Origin: Catonella massiliensis
Lineage (GTDB): Bacteria; Bacillota; Clostridia; Lachnospirales; Lachnospiraceae
NCBI RefSeq assembly: GCF_016651435.1
Contig: NZ_JAEPRJ010000001.1
Span: 558,001 to 622,000, forward strand
DNA length: 64,000 nt
Direction of reading: 5' to 3'
The translations under genes and the position numbers were made by a program. The notes below the pieces were generated by a model that had not been told where the DNA came from, did not search any database, and worked only from the letters and a program-made list of their open reading frames with translations. Shown piece by piece: positions 27,791 to 37,950 of this stretch (position 1 is the stretch's first letter; each line of letters starts with the position of its first letter).

Positions 27791-28318
27791 ATGAAATATG
27801 TTATAACAGGAAGAGGTACCAACGTTACAGACGGACTTAGGAGTGCTATTGAAGAGAAGCTTGGTAAGCTTGAACATTATTTCGCACCGGATACAGAGGT
27901 TCATGTTACCCTTAAGGTAGAGAAAGACAGGCAGAAGGTTGAGGTAACTGTACCGGTGAAGGGACATATCATAAGAGCTGAGCAGGTAAGCGATGATATG
28001 TATGTATCTATTGATCTTATAGAAGATATAATCGAAAGACAGCTTAGAAAATATAAAACAAAGATAGTTGATTCAAAGCAGAATGTAGGAAGCTTTACCT
28101 CCGAATTTATGCAGGAAGATGACTATGAGGATGAGGATGTGAAGGTTATCAGGACTAAGAGGTTTGCAGTGAAGCCTATGGATCCTGAAGAGGCTTGCGT
28201 ACAGATGGAGCTTCTTAACCATAGCTTCTATGTATTTAGGAACGCAGAAACAGATGAAGTGAATGTTGTTTACAAGAGAAAAGGCGGAGACTACGGTCTT
28301 ATCGAGCCTGAATTTTAA
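27791..28318 (+). CDS. hpf: Ribosome hibernation promoting factor, long form
   Basis: 175 residues; RBS AAAGAGG. The N-terminal ~100 residues form the RaiA-type ribosome-binding fold (MKYVITGRGTNVTDGLRSAI...). The C-terminal ~60 residues form the dimerisation domain (KRFAVKPMDPEEACVQMELL...YKRKGGDYGLIEPEF). Long-form HPF joins two 70S ribosomes into inactive 100S dimers in stationary phase. Located just upstream of secA, as in many Firmicutes. Confidence 0.95.
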   Translation: MKYVITGRGTNVTDGLRSAIEEKLGKLEHYFAPDTEVHVTLKVEKDRQKVEVTVPVKGHIIRAEQVSDDMYVSIDLIEDIIERQLRKYKTKIVDSKQNVGSFTSEFMQEDDYEDEDVKVIRTKRFAVKPMDPEEACVQMELLNHSFYVFRNAETDEVNVVYKRKGGDYGLIEPEF

Positions 28319-28341
28319 TCTGAGATTGTGAACAAAATGTA

Positions 28342-28367
28342 AAAAATGCCCTTCGGGGCATTTTTTT
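28342..28367 (+). terminator. Intrinsic terminator after hpf
   Basis: AAATGCCC - TTCG - GGGCATTT, a tetraloop hairpin, with a T run. Confidence 0.9.
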
Positions 28368-28368
28368 A

Positions 28369-28397
28369 TTGAAACATTGCTAAAGTAATGATAGAAT
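28369..28397 (+). promoter_or_regulatory. Promoter of secA
   Basis: TTGAAA (28369-28374), 17-base spacer, TAGAAT (28392-28397), directly after the hpf terminator. Confidence 0.6.
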
Positions 28398-28499
28398 GGA
28401 TAGCATGAGTAAATATATCACGATATATAAGTGAGTCTGATTTACCGATATAAATTTTAACCCAAGAAAATGGGAAAAATCGAGCAAAAGAGGAAGATT

Positions 28500-31073
28500 A
28501 TGAGTTTTATTGAGAAGATTTTTGGAAGTCATAGTGAAAGAGAAGTAAAGAAGCTTAAATTTGCAGTGGATAAGATAGAAGAATTAGGACCTGCAATGGA
28601 AGCTTTAAGTGATGATGAATTAAAAGCTAAAACAACAGAGTTTAAGGAAAGACTCGCAAAGGGTGAGACCCTTGACGACCTCCTTATCGAGGCTTTTGCG
28701 GTAGTACGTGAGGCTGCCTGGAGAACTCTCGAACAGAAGCCATACAGAGTTCAGATTATGGGTGGTATCATTCTTCATCAGGGAAGAATTGCAGAGATGC
28801 GTACAGGTGAAGGTAAAACTCTCGTATCTACCATGCCGGTTTACCTCAATGCACTTGAAGGAAAGGGCGTACACGTAGTTACCGTCAATGACTACCTGGC
28901 AAAGCGAGATAGTGAATGGATGGGACAGGTTCATTCCTTCCTTGGGCTTACAGTTGGATGTATATTAAATGATATGGAGCCTGAAGAAAGAAGAGAGGCT
29001 TATAACTGCGATATTACTTATGCTACCAACAATGAGCTTGGTTTCGATTATCTTAGGGATAACATGGTTATCTATAAGAATCAGCTTGTACAGAGAGACC
29101 TCCACTATGCGGTTATCGACGAGGTCGACTCCGTGCTTATTGATGAGGCTAGAACTCCTCTTATCATTTCCGGACAGAGTGGAAAGTCCACCAAGCTTTA
29201 TGAACTTTGTGATATTCTTGCAAGACAGCTCAAAAAAGGCGAGGCAAACAAGGAACTAAGCAAGATTGATGCCATTATGGGTGAAGATGTAGTTGAGACA
29301 GGTGATTTCATAGTAAATGAAAAGGATAAGAATGTAAGCCTTACTCTCGATGGTGTGGCTAAGGTAGAGAAATTCTTTAACATAGAGAACCTTGCTGATG
29401 CTGAAAACCTTGAGATCCAGCATAATATCATCCTTGCTCTTCGTGCGCACAACCTTATGTTTAAGGATAAAGACTATATAGTTAAGGATGACGAAGTTCT
29501 TATAGTTGATGAATTTACAGGCCGTGTAATGCCGGGAAGAAGATATTCGGATGGTCTACACCAGGCTATAGAGGCTAAGGAAAAGGTTAAGGTTAATAGG
29601 GAAAGCCGTACTCTTGCAACTATTACCTTCCAGAACTTCTTCAATAAGTATAAGAAGAAAGCAGGTATGACAGGTACAGCTCTTACTGAGGAAAAGGAGT
29701 TTAGGGATATCTACGGTATGGATGTTATTACCATTCCTACTAACCGTCCTATACAGAGAATTGACCATGATGATGCCGTATACAAGACAAGAAAAGAAAA
29801 ACTTAATGCCATTGTTGATAACATAGCAGAGGCTTACGAGAAGGGACAGCCTGTACTCGTAGGTACCATTTCCATTGAAAAGTCCGAGGAACTCTCAGAT
29901 ATGCTGAAGAAGAGGCATATCCCTCACAAGGTACTTAATGCTAAGTTCCATGAACTCGAGGCTGAGATAGTTGCGGAGGCAGGTCAGAAGGGAAATGTAA
30001 CAATTGCGACCAACATGGCAGGCCGTGGTACCGATATTAAGCTTGGTGAAGGTGTGCTTGAACTTGGAGGCCTCAGAATCATAGGTACTGAGCGCCACGA
30101 GTCAAGACGTATAGACAACCAGCTCCGTGGTCGTGCAGGTAGACAGGGTGACGTGGGTGAGTCTAAGTTCTATCTCTCCCTTGAAGACGACCTTATGAGA
30201 CTCTTTGGTTCAGAGAAGCTTAAGACCTTGTTTGATACTATGAAGCTTCCTGAAGGTGAGGAGCTTAACCACAAGATGCTTACAGGCGCTATCGAAAGAG
30301 CGCAGAAGAAGATAGAGAGCAACAACTTCAGTATCCGTAAGAACCTCCTTGATTACGATAAGGTAAACAATGAGCAGAGAGAGATTATATATGCGGAGAG
30401 AAGAAGGGTACTTGACGGAGACAGCATGAGAGAGGTTGTCTACAAGATGATAACCGAAACTGTTGAGAACAAGGTAAATATGTGCATAGGTGATGATTCT
30501 GTTGCAGAAGACTGGGATATTGCTGAACTTAACCGTTTGCTTTTGCCTATCTTCCCATTTGAAGAGATTAAGCTTACAGAAGAAGAGCGTAAGCACATGA
30601 GAAAGAGTGACCTGGTTCAGAAGCTTAAGGAGCAGGCAGTTAAGCTTTATGAGGAGAAAGAGGCTGAGTTCCCAGAGCCTGAGCAGTTAAGAGAGATTGA
30701 GCGTGTTATCCTTCTTAAGGTTATTGATACCAAGTGGATGTCACACATAGACGATATGGATCAGCTTCGCCAGGGTATCGGACTTGCAGCTCTCGGACAG
30801 AAGGATCCTCTTGTAGAGTATAAGTTTGCAGGCTACGATATGTTTGATGACATGACTACTGCAATCAGTGAAGATACTGTACGTGCCCTTATGCATGTAA
30901 GGATTGAGGAGCCTGTTGAGAGGGAAGAGGTTGTAAAGGTAACCGGAACCAACAAGGATGAATCTGTAGGTAAGGCACCTGTAAGAAGGGCTGAAAAGAA
31001 GATTGGTCCTAATGATCCTTGTCCTTGTGGAAGTGGAAGAAAGTACAAACATTGCTGTGGAAGGACTAATTAG
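28500..31073 (+). CDS. secA: Preprotein translocase ATPase SecA
   Basis: 857 residues from the ATG at 28500 ([18 protein letters not shown]); an upstream ATG at 28470 only adds ten non-conserved residues. SecA drives export through SecYEG. Walker A is [10 protein letters not shown] near residue 100; the DEAD-like box is [21 protein letters not shown]; motif VI is [11 protein letters not shown]. The C-terminal zinc tail [18 protein letters not shown] binds SecB or ribosomes. It would export the adhesin, protease and hydrolase found in this window. Confidence 0.98.
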   Translation: MSFIEKIFGSHSEREVKKLKFAVDKIEELGPAMEALSDDELKAKTTEFKERLAKGETLDDLLIEAFAVVREAAWRTLEQKPYRVQIMGGIILHQGRIAEMRTGEGKTLVSTMPVYLNALEGKGVHVVTVNDYLAKRDSEWMGQVHSFLGLTVGCILNDMEPEERREAYNCDITYATNNELGFDYLRDNMVIYKNQLVQRDLHYAVIDEVDSVLIDEARTPLIISGQSGKSTKLYELCDILARQLKKGEANKELSKIDAIMGEDVVETGDFIVNEKDKNVSLTLDGVAKVEKFFNIENLADAENLEIQHNIILALRAHNLMFKDKDYIVKDDEVLIVDEFTGRVMPGRRYSDGLHQAIEAKEKVKVNRESRTLATITFQNFFNKYKKKAGMTGTALTEEKEFRDIYGMDVITIPTNRPIQRIDHDDAVYKTRKEKLNAIVDNIAEAYEKGQPVLVGTISIEKSEELSDMLKKRHIPHKVLNAKFHELEAEIVAEAGQKGNVTIATNMAGRGTDIKLGEGVLELGGLRIIGTERHESRRIDNQLRGRAGRQGDVGESKFYLSLEDDLMRLFGSEKLKTLFDTMKLPEGEELNHKMLTGAIERAQKKIESNNFSIRKNLLDYDKVNNEQREIIYAERRRVLDGDSMREVVYKMITETVENKVNMCIGDDSVAEDWDIAELNRLLLPIFPFEEIKLTEEERKHMRKSDLVQKLKEQAVKLYEEKEAEFPEPEQLREIERVILLKVIDTKWMSHIDDMDQLRQGIGLAALGQKDPLVEYKFAGYDMFDDMTTAISEDTVRALMHVRIEEPVEREEVVKVTGTNKDESVGKAPVRRAEKKIGPNDPCPCGSGRKYKHCCGRTN

Positions 31074-31112
31074 TTATCACATGAATAACTTTTGAATGGA
31101 GTTACAGACATA

Positions 31113-31637
31113 ATGAAAAAAATCGAAGACTACATTAGAACAATACCTAATTTCCCTGAAGAAGGGGTTATGTTTAGGGATATAAGCACAGTCCTGTCTG
31201 ACAAGGACGGACTAAGGATGGCAGTTGACCAGATGGCAGCTGCACTCGGTGATGAAGACTTTGACATTGTTATCGGACCTGAGTCAAGAGGATTTATCTT
31301 TGGAGTACCTATAGCCTACAACATGCATAAGGCTTTCGTACCTGTAAGAAAAAAGGGTAAGCTGCCAGGAGAAACCGTATCTGTAGAGTATGACCTTGAA
31401 TACGGATCAGCTGAGCTTGAAGTCCATAAAGATGCGATAAAGCCCGGAGATAAGGTTGTTATCGTTGATGATTTGATTGCAACCGGAGGAACTACAGAGG
31501 CCATATGTAAGCTTATTGAGAAGCTTGGCGGGAAGGTAGCTAAGATAGTTTTCCTTATAGAGCTTGAAGGTCTTAAAGGGAGAGAGAAGCTTAAGAACTA
31601 TGACATGGTTTCTATAGTAAAGTATCCGGGAAAGTAG
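31113..31637 (+). CDS. apt: Adenine phosphoribosyltransferase
   Basis: 174 residues from the ATG at 31113 (a TTG seven codons upstream is in frame but not preferred). Converts adenine and PRPP to AMP. N-terminal MKKIEDYIRTIPNFPEEGVMFRDIS and PRPP loop VVIVDDLIATGGTTEAICKLI are typical. Often sits next to rel in Firmicutes, as here with only uppP between. Confidence 0.95.
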   Translation: MKKIEDYIRTIPNFPEEGVMFRDISTVLSDKDGLRMAVDQMAAALGDEDFDIVIGPESRGFIFGVPIAYNMHKAFVPVRKKGKLPGETVSVEYDLEYGSAELEVHKDAIKPGDKVVIVDDLIATGGTTEAICKLIEKLGGKVAKIVFLIELEGLKGREKLKNYDMVSIVKYPGK

Positions 31638-31648
31638 ATTTGCTTATA

Positions 31649-31682
31649 GTGGGCGTCAGTTCTGTGGCGCTCATTTTGTTTT
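31649..31682 (+). terminator. Probable intrinsic terminator after apt
   Basis: GTGGGCGTC pairs with GGCGCTCAT using several G-U pairs; followed by TTTTGTTTT. Confidence 0.55.
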
Positions 31683-31740
31683 GTGAGAGTTTTGGCAGGG
31701 TGAAAGAAGCACCTTAAGAGTATATTCATTCGGGGGAAAT

Positions 31741-32586
31741 ATGAGCGTTATTGTTGAAATAATAAAGGCTATTATATTTGGAGTAGTTGAAGGAATCACA
31801 GAATGGCTTCCGGTAAGCTCTACAGGGCACATGATAATCTTACAGGATATTATGCCCTTAAATGTATCTGAAGGCTTCTGGAAGATGTTTAATGTGGTTA
31901 TTCAGCTGGGAGCCATTATGGCTGTAGTATTACTTTTCTGGAATAAACTATGGCCTGTTAAGGAAGTAAAGGGTAAAAAATACCTCAAAATGGGGACTAT
32001 GAAATTGTGGGCGAAGATAGTTATTGCCTGCCTTCCCGCTGCTATAGTAGGTATTGCCCTCGATGACTTCATAGACGAACATTTCTACAATCCGAGTATG
32101 GTAGCAGCTGCACTTATAGTGGTGGGAGTTATCTTCATACTTATTGAAGGAAGATTTGCTTATATGAAGAAAACAACGGTAACTAAGCTGTCTGACATAA
32201 CATATAAGGAAGCTCTCATAATAGGAGTGTTTCAGCTTTTGGCAGCTATATTCCCGGGGACATCAAGGTCCGGAGCTACCATAATAGGCGGGCTTATGTT
32301 GGGGCTCTCAAGAAAGGTAGCAGCTGAGTTTACATTTTTCCTTGCTATTCCTGTTATGTTTGGAGCGAGCCTCTTAAAGACTGTAAAGTATCTGTTTGCA
32401 GGGGGGATAGCATTCACCGGTCTTGAAGTCATGATACTTATAATTGGCATTGTTACAGCCTTTGTGGTTTCAATATTTGTAATAGGAGGATTGATGAACT
32501 ATATCAAAAAGAAGAATTTCATGCCTTTTGGCTGGTATAGAATAGCTTTAGGTATAGTGGTAATAATCTACCAAGCTTTGCGCTAA
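31741..32586 (+). CDS. uppP: Undecaprenyl-diphosphate phosphatase
   Basis: 281 residues, seven to eight membrane helices, RBS CGGGGGAAAT. Regenerates undecaprenyl phosphate, the lipid carrier for wall synthesis; overproduction gives bacitracin resistance. Conserved motifs: GVVEGITEWLPVSSTGHMII near residue 15-35 and FPGTSRSGATIIGGLMLGL near 175-195. Confidence 0.95.
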   Translation: MSVIVEIIKAIIFGVVEGITEWLPVSSTGHMIILQDIMPLNVSEGFWKMFNVVIQLGAIMAVVLLFWNKLWPVKEVKGKKYLKMGTMKLWAKIVIACLPAAIVGIALDDFIDEHFYNPSMVAAALIVVGVIFILIEGRFAYMKKTTVTKLSDITYKEALIIGVFQLLAAIFPGTSRSGATIIGGLMLGLSRKVAAEFTFFLAIPVMFGASLLKTVKYLFAGGIAFTGLEVMILIIGIVTAFVVSIFVIGGLMNYIKKKNFMPFGWYRIALGIVVIIYQALR

Positions 32587-32673
32587 TCTTGATTTTTAGA
32601 GCTAATGGAAATATAATAGTCTTCATAAATATCCGATAAGAAAGGATGGTCTTTTTAGGCTTAGGTAAGGTAT

Positions 32674-35031
32674 ATGGCAGATAACGAAAAAATAGTTGTA
32701 AAAGATGCGGAAGAGGTAAGAAGTAAGATAACTGATTACATGTCTTCCAATGAGAGTATTAAGAAAAAAATGATGGCTTCTGAAAAGGAGCTTGATTCGT
32801 TTGCGGAATTTACGCCTAAGGAAGAACTTTTTGATAAGTTAGTTAAGACCATATACGAATATCATCCTTCAACAGATATCAGCCTTATTAAAAAAGCCTA
32901 TGAACTTGCCGACAGCTGTCACGAGGGACAGCTTAGAAAGTCCGGAGAGCCTTATATCTGCCATCCTCTATGCGTAGCTATCATACTTGCAGAGCTTGAG
33001 CTTGACAAAGAAACCATCATAGCAGGAATATTACACGATGTCATTGAAGACACGGCCTGTTCTCCTGAAGAAATAAAGGATATTTTTGGAGAAGAAGTTC
33101 TTCTTCTGGTTGACGGAGTTACCAAGTTAACTCAATTACAGTATTCAAAAGATAAGGTAGATGTTCAGGCTGAGAACCTTCGTAAGATGTTCCTTGCTAT
33201 GGCAAAGGACATAAGGGTCATCCTTATTAAGCTTGCTGATAGACTTCACAATATGCGTACTATGGAGTATCAGTCTCCTGCAAAGCAGATAGAAAAGTCC
33301 AGGGAGACTATGGACATATATTCTCCTATTGCACAAAGACTTGGTATCAGCAAGATTAAAGTTGAACTGGATGACTTATCCTTGAAATACCTTCATCCTG
33401 ATGTATACAAGGATTTGGATGAAAAAATCAGAGAAAAAGCCCTTGAAAAAGGTGAATTTATAAAGTCTATAGAACAGGAAGTGGCTGAGCACATTAAGGC
33501 AGCAGGAATAGAAGCTACTATCGGAGGCAGGGTTAAGCATTATTTCAGCATTTACAAGAAAATGGTAAATCAGAATAAAACCCTTGACCAGATTTATGAT
33601 GTATTTGCAATCAGAATAATAGTGGACAGCCTCAAGGACTGTTATGCCTCCCTCGGTGTAATACACGAGATGTATGTGCCTATTCCAGGCAGGTTTAAGG
33701 ACTATATAGCTATGCCTAAGTCCAACATGTATCAGTCCTTGCATACTACCGTAATAGGGCCTAAGGGGCAGCCTTTTGAGATTCAGATTCGTACCTACGA
33801 CATGCATAGAACGGCTGAATATGGTATTGCAGCCCATTGGAAATACAAGGAAGGCAGTGACGGTAAGAACAATAAGGCCAGCGAGGAAGCAAAGTATAAC
33901 TGGCTTAGACAGATACTTGAATGGCAGAAGGACATGTCTGATAATAAGGAGTTCTTAAGCGTCATTAAAGATGACCTAAACCTCTTCTCGGATAGTGTAT
34001 ACTGCTTTACTCCTACAGGAGATGTGAAGAATCTGCCTGTTGGTTCTACACCTATAGACTTTGCTTACAGCATCCATTCAGCTGTAGGTAATAAGATGGT
34101 TGGTGCAAGGGCAAACGGCAGACTTGTGACCATTGACTATGTTATCCAAAACGGCGACAGAATTGAGATTATAACCAGCCAGAATTCAAAAGGTCCCAGC
34201 CTTGACTGGCTTAAGCTGGTAAAGAGTACTCAGGCACGGTCTAAGATAAATCAGTGGTTTAAGACAGAGCTTAAGGAAGACAACATAACCCGCGGTAAAG
34301 AGCTTATGGCTAACTACGCTAAGTCTCATGCCTATGTACTAAGTGACCTCTTAAAGCCTGAATTTATGCAGGTTTGTATGCAGAAGTATGGCTTTAAGGA
34401 CTGGGAGTCTATATGTGCCGCTGTTGGGCGTGGAGGCCTAAAAGAAGGGCAGATTATCAACAAGTTAGTAGAAGAAAAGAAGAAAAAAGAAATATCTGAA
34501 CTAACGGATGATGATATTCTTGATAAATATGAAGACCAGTCCGTTACTCCGGCAAAGACCAGCCGTTCTAAGGGCGGAATAGTAGTAAAGGGCATACATG
34601 ACGTGGCTGTTCATTTTTCAAAATGCTGCTCTCCGGTACCGGGTGATGAAATTGTCGGCTTTGTGACCAGAGGAAGGGGAATTTCCATACATAGAACTGA
34701 CTGTATCAATGTGATGAATCTTCTGGAGGAGGACAGGAAGAGGCTTATTGAGGCTGAATGGTCGCCTGAGGCCACTTCTCAGACAGATAAGCTCTACACT
34801 ACTGAAATAAAGGTGTATGCAAACAACAGAAGTGGACTTCTTATTGAGGTGTCAAGAGTGTTTACAGAGGCCGGCATCGATATAACTTCGGTTTCTGCGA
34901 GAACCAATAAGCAGGGAATAGCTACTCTTGATTTGATGTTTGAGATAAAAGGAAGAAACCATCTAAACAGTCTTACCTCAAAGCTTAGAAGCCTTGACGG
35001 AGTAATCGATATAGAGAGGACAGCAGGCTGA
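32674..35031 (+). CDS. rel: Bifunctional (p)ppGpp synthetase/hydrolase
   Basis: 785 residues: an N-terminal extension of about 45 residues, HD hydrolase domain (HPLCVAIILAEL at ~97, HDVIEDT at 121), RelA/SpoT synthetase domain (VFAIRIIVDSLKDCYASLG...PGRFKDYIAMPKSNMYQSLHTTV), TGS domain (LFSDSVYCFTPTGDVKNLPVGSTPIDFAY), zinc-finger region (HFSKCCSPVPGDEIVGFVTRG) and C-terminal ACT domain. The intact HD motif argues for both synthesis and hydrolysis of the stringent alarmone. Its TGA overlaps the next ATG, so expression is coupled to the MBL gene. Confidence 0.97.
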   Translation: MADNEKIVVKDAEEVRSKITDYMSSNESIKKKMMASEKELDSFAEFTPKEELFDKLVKTIYEYHPSTDISLIKKAYELADSCHEGQLRKSGEPYICHPLCVAIILAELELDKETIIAGILHDVIEDTACSPEEIKDIFGEEVLLLVDGVTKLTQLQYSKDKVDVQAENLRKMFLAMAKDIRVILIKLADRLHNMRTMEYQSPAKQIEKSRETMDIYSPIAQRLGISKIKVELDDLSLKYLHPDVYKDLDEKIREKALEKGEFIKSIEQEVAEHIKAAGIEATIGGRVKHYFSIYKKMVNQNKTLDQIYDVFAIRIIVDSLKDCYASLGVIHEMYVPIPGRFKDYIAMPKSNMYQSLHTTVIGPKGQPFEIQIRTYDMHRTAEYGIAAHWKYKEGSDGKNNKASEEAKYNWLRQILEWQKDMSDNKEFLSVIKDDLNLFSDSVYCFTPTGDVKNLPVGSTPIDFAYSIHSAVGNKMVGARANGRLVTIDYVIQNGDRIEIITSQNSKGPSLDWLKLVKSTQARSKINQWFKTELKEDNITRGKELMANYAKSHAYVLSDLLKPEFMQVCMQKYGFKDWESICAAVGRGGLKEGQIINKLVEEKKKKEISELTDDDILDKYEDQSVTPAKTSRSKGGIVVKGIHDVAVHFSKCCSPVPGDEIVGFVTRGRGISIHRTDCINVMNLLEEDRKRLIEAEWSPEATSQTDKLYTTEIKVYANNRSGLLIEVSRVFTEAGIDITSVSARTNKQGIATLDLMFEIKGRNHLNSLTSKLRSLDGVIDIERTAG

Positions 35032-35678
35032 TGAAGATAGAAGTTGAAAAGCTGGTGCTTGGAATGGTAAGCACAAATGTATATTTAGTATTTTACAATG
35101 GAAACTGCCTCATTATAGATCCATCTGATGAGGCAGAGAGGATAATAGACTGCATTGAGGAGAGGAAGGCAAAGCCACTTGCTATCCTTTTTACTCACGG
35201 CCATTTTGACCATATTATGGCTGCGCCTGCCCTTGTTAAGAAGTATGGCATCAAAATCTATGCAGGAGAGGCTGACAGGCAGCTCTTAGAGGATTCTAAT
35301 CTTAATCTCTCGAGAAGATTCTTAGGAGAGGATTTTACATTAGAGGCTGACGAGTATGTAAAAGGTGGCGATGAGCTTCGGTTTGAAGACCTTAAGTTTA
35401 AGGTCCTGTATACTCCGGGGCATACTGTGGGAAGTATCAGCTTTTATACGGAAGACCTCGCTGATAATGAGGCTTTTAAGAAGGCTGCCTTTACGGGAGA
35501 TACCCTGTTTGCGGGAAGTGTGGGCAGGGTTGATTTACCTACAGGAAATGAAGACACAATGAAAAGGACGCTTAATGAAGTGATTAAGAAGCTGCCTCCT
35601 GATACAGCAGTATTTCCGGGGCATGGAGCTGCCACAACCATTGAAAGAGAGATAATGCATAATCCATATTTGAGATAG
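35031..35678 (+). CDS. Metallo-beta-lactamase-fold hydrolase (glyoxalase II-like)
   Basis: 215 residues. Zinc-binding motif FTHGHFDHI (His56, His58, Asp60, His61), later histidines in YTPGHTVGSISFY and FPGHGAATT, and Asp in FTGDTLFAGSVGRVD. The family hydrolyses thioesters such as S-lactoylglutathione or related substrates. The gene overlaps the rel stop codon by TGATG, a pairing often seen in Clostridia. Confidence 0.9.
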   Translation: MKIEVEKLVLGMVSTNVYLVFYNGNCLIIDPSDEAERIIDCIEERKAKPLAILFTHGHFDHIMAAPALVKKYGIKIYAGEADRQLLEDSNLNLSRRFLGEDFTLEADEYVKGGDELRFEDLKFKVLYTPGHTVGSISFYTEDLADNEAFKKAAFTGDTLFAGSVGRVDLPTGNEDTMKRTLNEVIKKLPPDTAVFPGHGAATTIEREIMHNPYLR

Positions 35679-35795
35679 TCCTAGGGTTGGGATAATGAAG
35701 CTTTCCAAAGGATTATTCACTTAGGGTGTGCAACTAAAAAATGAATGTGAAAGCATTCAGTAGCGTAAGAAATATAAATTTAGAAAGATAATCGG

Positions 35796-37283
35796 ATGAT
35801 TGAAATCAGACTTGAAGACGCATCCTTTGAACAGGATATAAGGCCTTTGGTTCGAGCATTTTTTAGCAGGGAAGATATGAAGGTCATTATATGTGACTTT
35901 GAAGAGCCTGAGAAGGTAGATGTCACAGTTTCGAACTTTGTTTTGTCAGTTCACAATGATGAAAAACTGATAGAAATGTGGTTCAAAGATGATGCAAAGA
36001 GAACTGTCAGAAAAAAATATGAGTATAGCGAAGTTGAAGAGGATAGAAGATTATACAAAAACGAACTAAAAAAGGTACTATATGCTATACTAAAAGAATA
36101 TACGAAAGAAGAGCTTCCTTGGGGGACTCTTACCGGAATCCGTCCGACTAAGATAGCCTGTGACTATATTGAAGAGGGTAGGTCTGAAGATGAAGTAAGA
36201 AAGTTTTACCACGAGCAGTATCTATGTGGAGAGGAGAAGACAGAGCTTTCTATAGAGATAGCTAAAAAGGAGAATTCTCTTTTAAGGGAAATGGATTATA
36301 AAAATGGATACAGCATTTATATAGGAATTCCATTTTGTCCAACTACCTGTCTATACTGTTCATTTACCTCTTATCCAATTGGTACATACAAGAAAAAGGT
36401 AGGAGAGTACTTAAAGGCGCTTTTCAAGGAAATAGATTTTGCATCTACAATCCTGCCTCATAAAAAGCTCACAACTCTCTACATAGGAGGAGGTACTCCC
36501 ACCGCACTTTCTGCGGAGGAGTTAGAGATTCTAATTGACTACATCAATACGAAGTTTCCTATGGCAGGGGTTAAGGAATTTACCGTAGAAGCGGGAAGAC
36601 CTGACAGCATTACGAGAGAGAAGCTTAAAGTAATGAAAAGGCTTGGCGTAAAGCGTATGTCCATCAACCCTCAGACCATGTCTGATAAAACACTTAAGTT
36701 CATAGGAAGGATGCACGATGCTGAGTCAGTAAGGACTGCCTTTCATATGGCTAGAGAAGAGGGGATGGAAGATATCAATATGGACCTCATTGTGGGGCTC
36801 CCGGGAGAGAGTGTAAAGGATACCGAATACACATTATCTGAGATAAAAAAGCTAAACCCTGATGATCTTACAGTACACGCACTTGCAATAAAGAGGGCGG
36901 CATCACTTAAGCTAAAGCTTGATGAACTTTCAGATGTCATCCCTATGGATACTGCAAGGCAGCAGGAGTTAACTTATGAATATGCAAGGGAAAACGGTTA
37001 TGAGCCATATTATCTTTACAGGCAGAAAAATATAGCTGACAACCTTGAAAATGTAGGCTATGCAAGACCCGGTAAGGAAGGCCTCTACAACGTTCTTATT
37101 ATGGAAGAAAAACACCCTATCATAGGACTTGGAGCAGGCTCGTCCTGTAAGTTTGTATTTAGGGATGGAGGTAGAATCGAGCGTACTGAAAATGTAAAAT
37201 TTGTTATGGACTATATTGAACGAATTGATGAGATGATTGAGCGTAAAAGAAAATTTTTAGAAGAATTTGGAGAGATGCTATAA
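35796..37283 (+). CDS. hemZ: HemZ-type radical SAM coproporphyrinogen dehydrogenase-like protein
   Basis: 495 residues. An N-terminal ~160-residue domain is followed by a radical SAM core with FCPTTCLYCSF (Cys181, Cys185, Cys188) and the glycine-rich IGGGTPTALSAEELEIL, then a HemN-like C-terminus. HemZ relatives are implicated in anaerobic haem synthesis, but many Clostridia with this gene lack a full haem pathway, so the substrate is uncertain. No other haem gene is in the window. The stop overlaps the next ATG. Confidence 0.88.
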   Translation: MIEIRLEDASFEQDIRPLVRAFFSREDMKVIICDFEEPEKVDVTVSNFVLSVHNDEKLIEMWFKDDAKRTVRKKYEYSEVEEDRRLYKNELKKVLYAILKEYTKEELPWGTLTGIRPTKIACDYIEEGRSEDEVRKFYHEQYLCGEEKTELSIEIAKKENSLLREMDYKNGYSIYIGIPFCPTTCLYCSFTSYPIGTYKKKVGEYLKALFKEIDFASTILPHKKLTTLYIGGGTPTALSAEELEILIDYINTKFPMAGVKEFTVEAGRPDSITREKLKVMKRLGVKRMSINPQTMSDKTLKFIGRMHDAESVRTAFHMAREEGMEDINMDLIVGLPGESVKDTEYTLSEIKKLNPDDLTVHALAIKRAASLKLKLDELSDVIPMDTARQQELTYEYARENGYEPYYLYRQKNIADNLENVGYARPGKEGLYNVLIMEEKHPIIGLGAGSSCKFVFRDGGRIERTENVKFVMDYIERIDEMIERKRKFLEEFGEML

Positions 37284-37942
37284 TGATTAAAGCTGATATC
37301 AATTCAGGCTGTAAGCTGTCCCACGAAATTGTTTTAGAAATTGATTTGGATGACCTGATGAAACACGGTATAGTTGTAAGCAATCTGGCTGAAATGGTGG
37401 CAAAGGAGTTAGGAGAGCCTCCTGAATTTGTTGAAAAAATGGCTCAGGCAGGCCTTTTACACGATATAGGAAAGCTTCGCATAGCCAACTATCTCTATGG
37501 AAGGAAGGATGGAGAGCTAAAGGTTGAAGAAATTAAGTATGTAAGGATGCACTCCGTGCTAAGCTATGGTATACTAAAGAAACAGGGCTATGAGCATACC
37601 ATACTTGATGCAGTTCTTTATCATCACGAGAACTATGACGGCTCTGGCTATCCTAACAACCTAAAAGGAGAAAACATACCGCTTGGAGCAAGAATACTTA
37701 GGATATGCGATGTATTCGGTGCTCTGGTAGCACACAGGCCTTATAGGGATGCCTTTACAGTAGATAAGGCGATTAGGCTTATGATAAAGGAGATTAAGAA
37801 CTATGATATGGCTTGTTTTCTAGCCTTACAAAGGATAGTAAACAGCGAAAGCTTTGGTAAGCTTTCTAAGATAATAGAAGAAAACAAAAAGAGCAGCAAA
37901 AACATTTATCAAAAAACATCAGTCAATTTAGATTTGTGGTAA
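37283..37942 (+). CDS. HD-GYP-like phosphohydrolase
   Basis: 219 residues. A single HD domain: GLLHDIGKL (HD pair), H in [12 protein letters not shown], and [35 protein letters not shown], which closely follows the HD-GYP pattern with GSGYP in the GYP position. HD-GYP proteins degrade cyclic di-GMP or cyclic GMP-AMP, but no sensor domain is present, so the substrate is open. Its start overlaps the hemZ stop and it runs into hisS with its stop just upstream of the hisS RBS. Confidence 0.85.
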   Translation: MIKADINSGCKLSHEIVLEIDLDDLMKHGIVVSNLAEMVAKELGEPPEFVEKMAQAGLLHDIGKLRIANYLYGRKDGELKVEEIKYVRMHSVLSYGILKKQGYEHTILDAVLYHHENYDGSGYPNNLKGENIPLGARILRICDVFGALVAHRPYRDAFTVDKAIRLMIKEIKNYDMACFLALQRIVNSESFGKLSKIIEENKKSSKNIYQKTSVNLDLW

Positions 37943-37950
37943 GGAGAGAT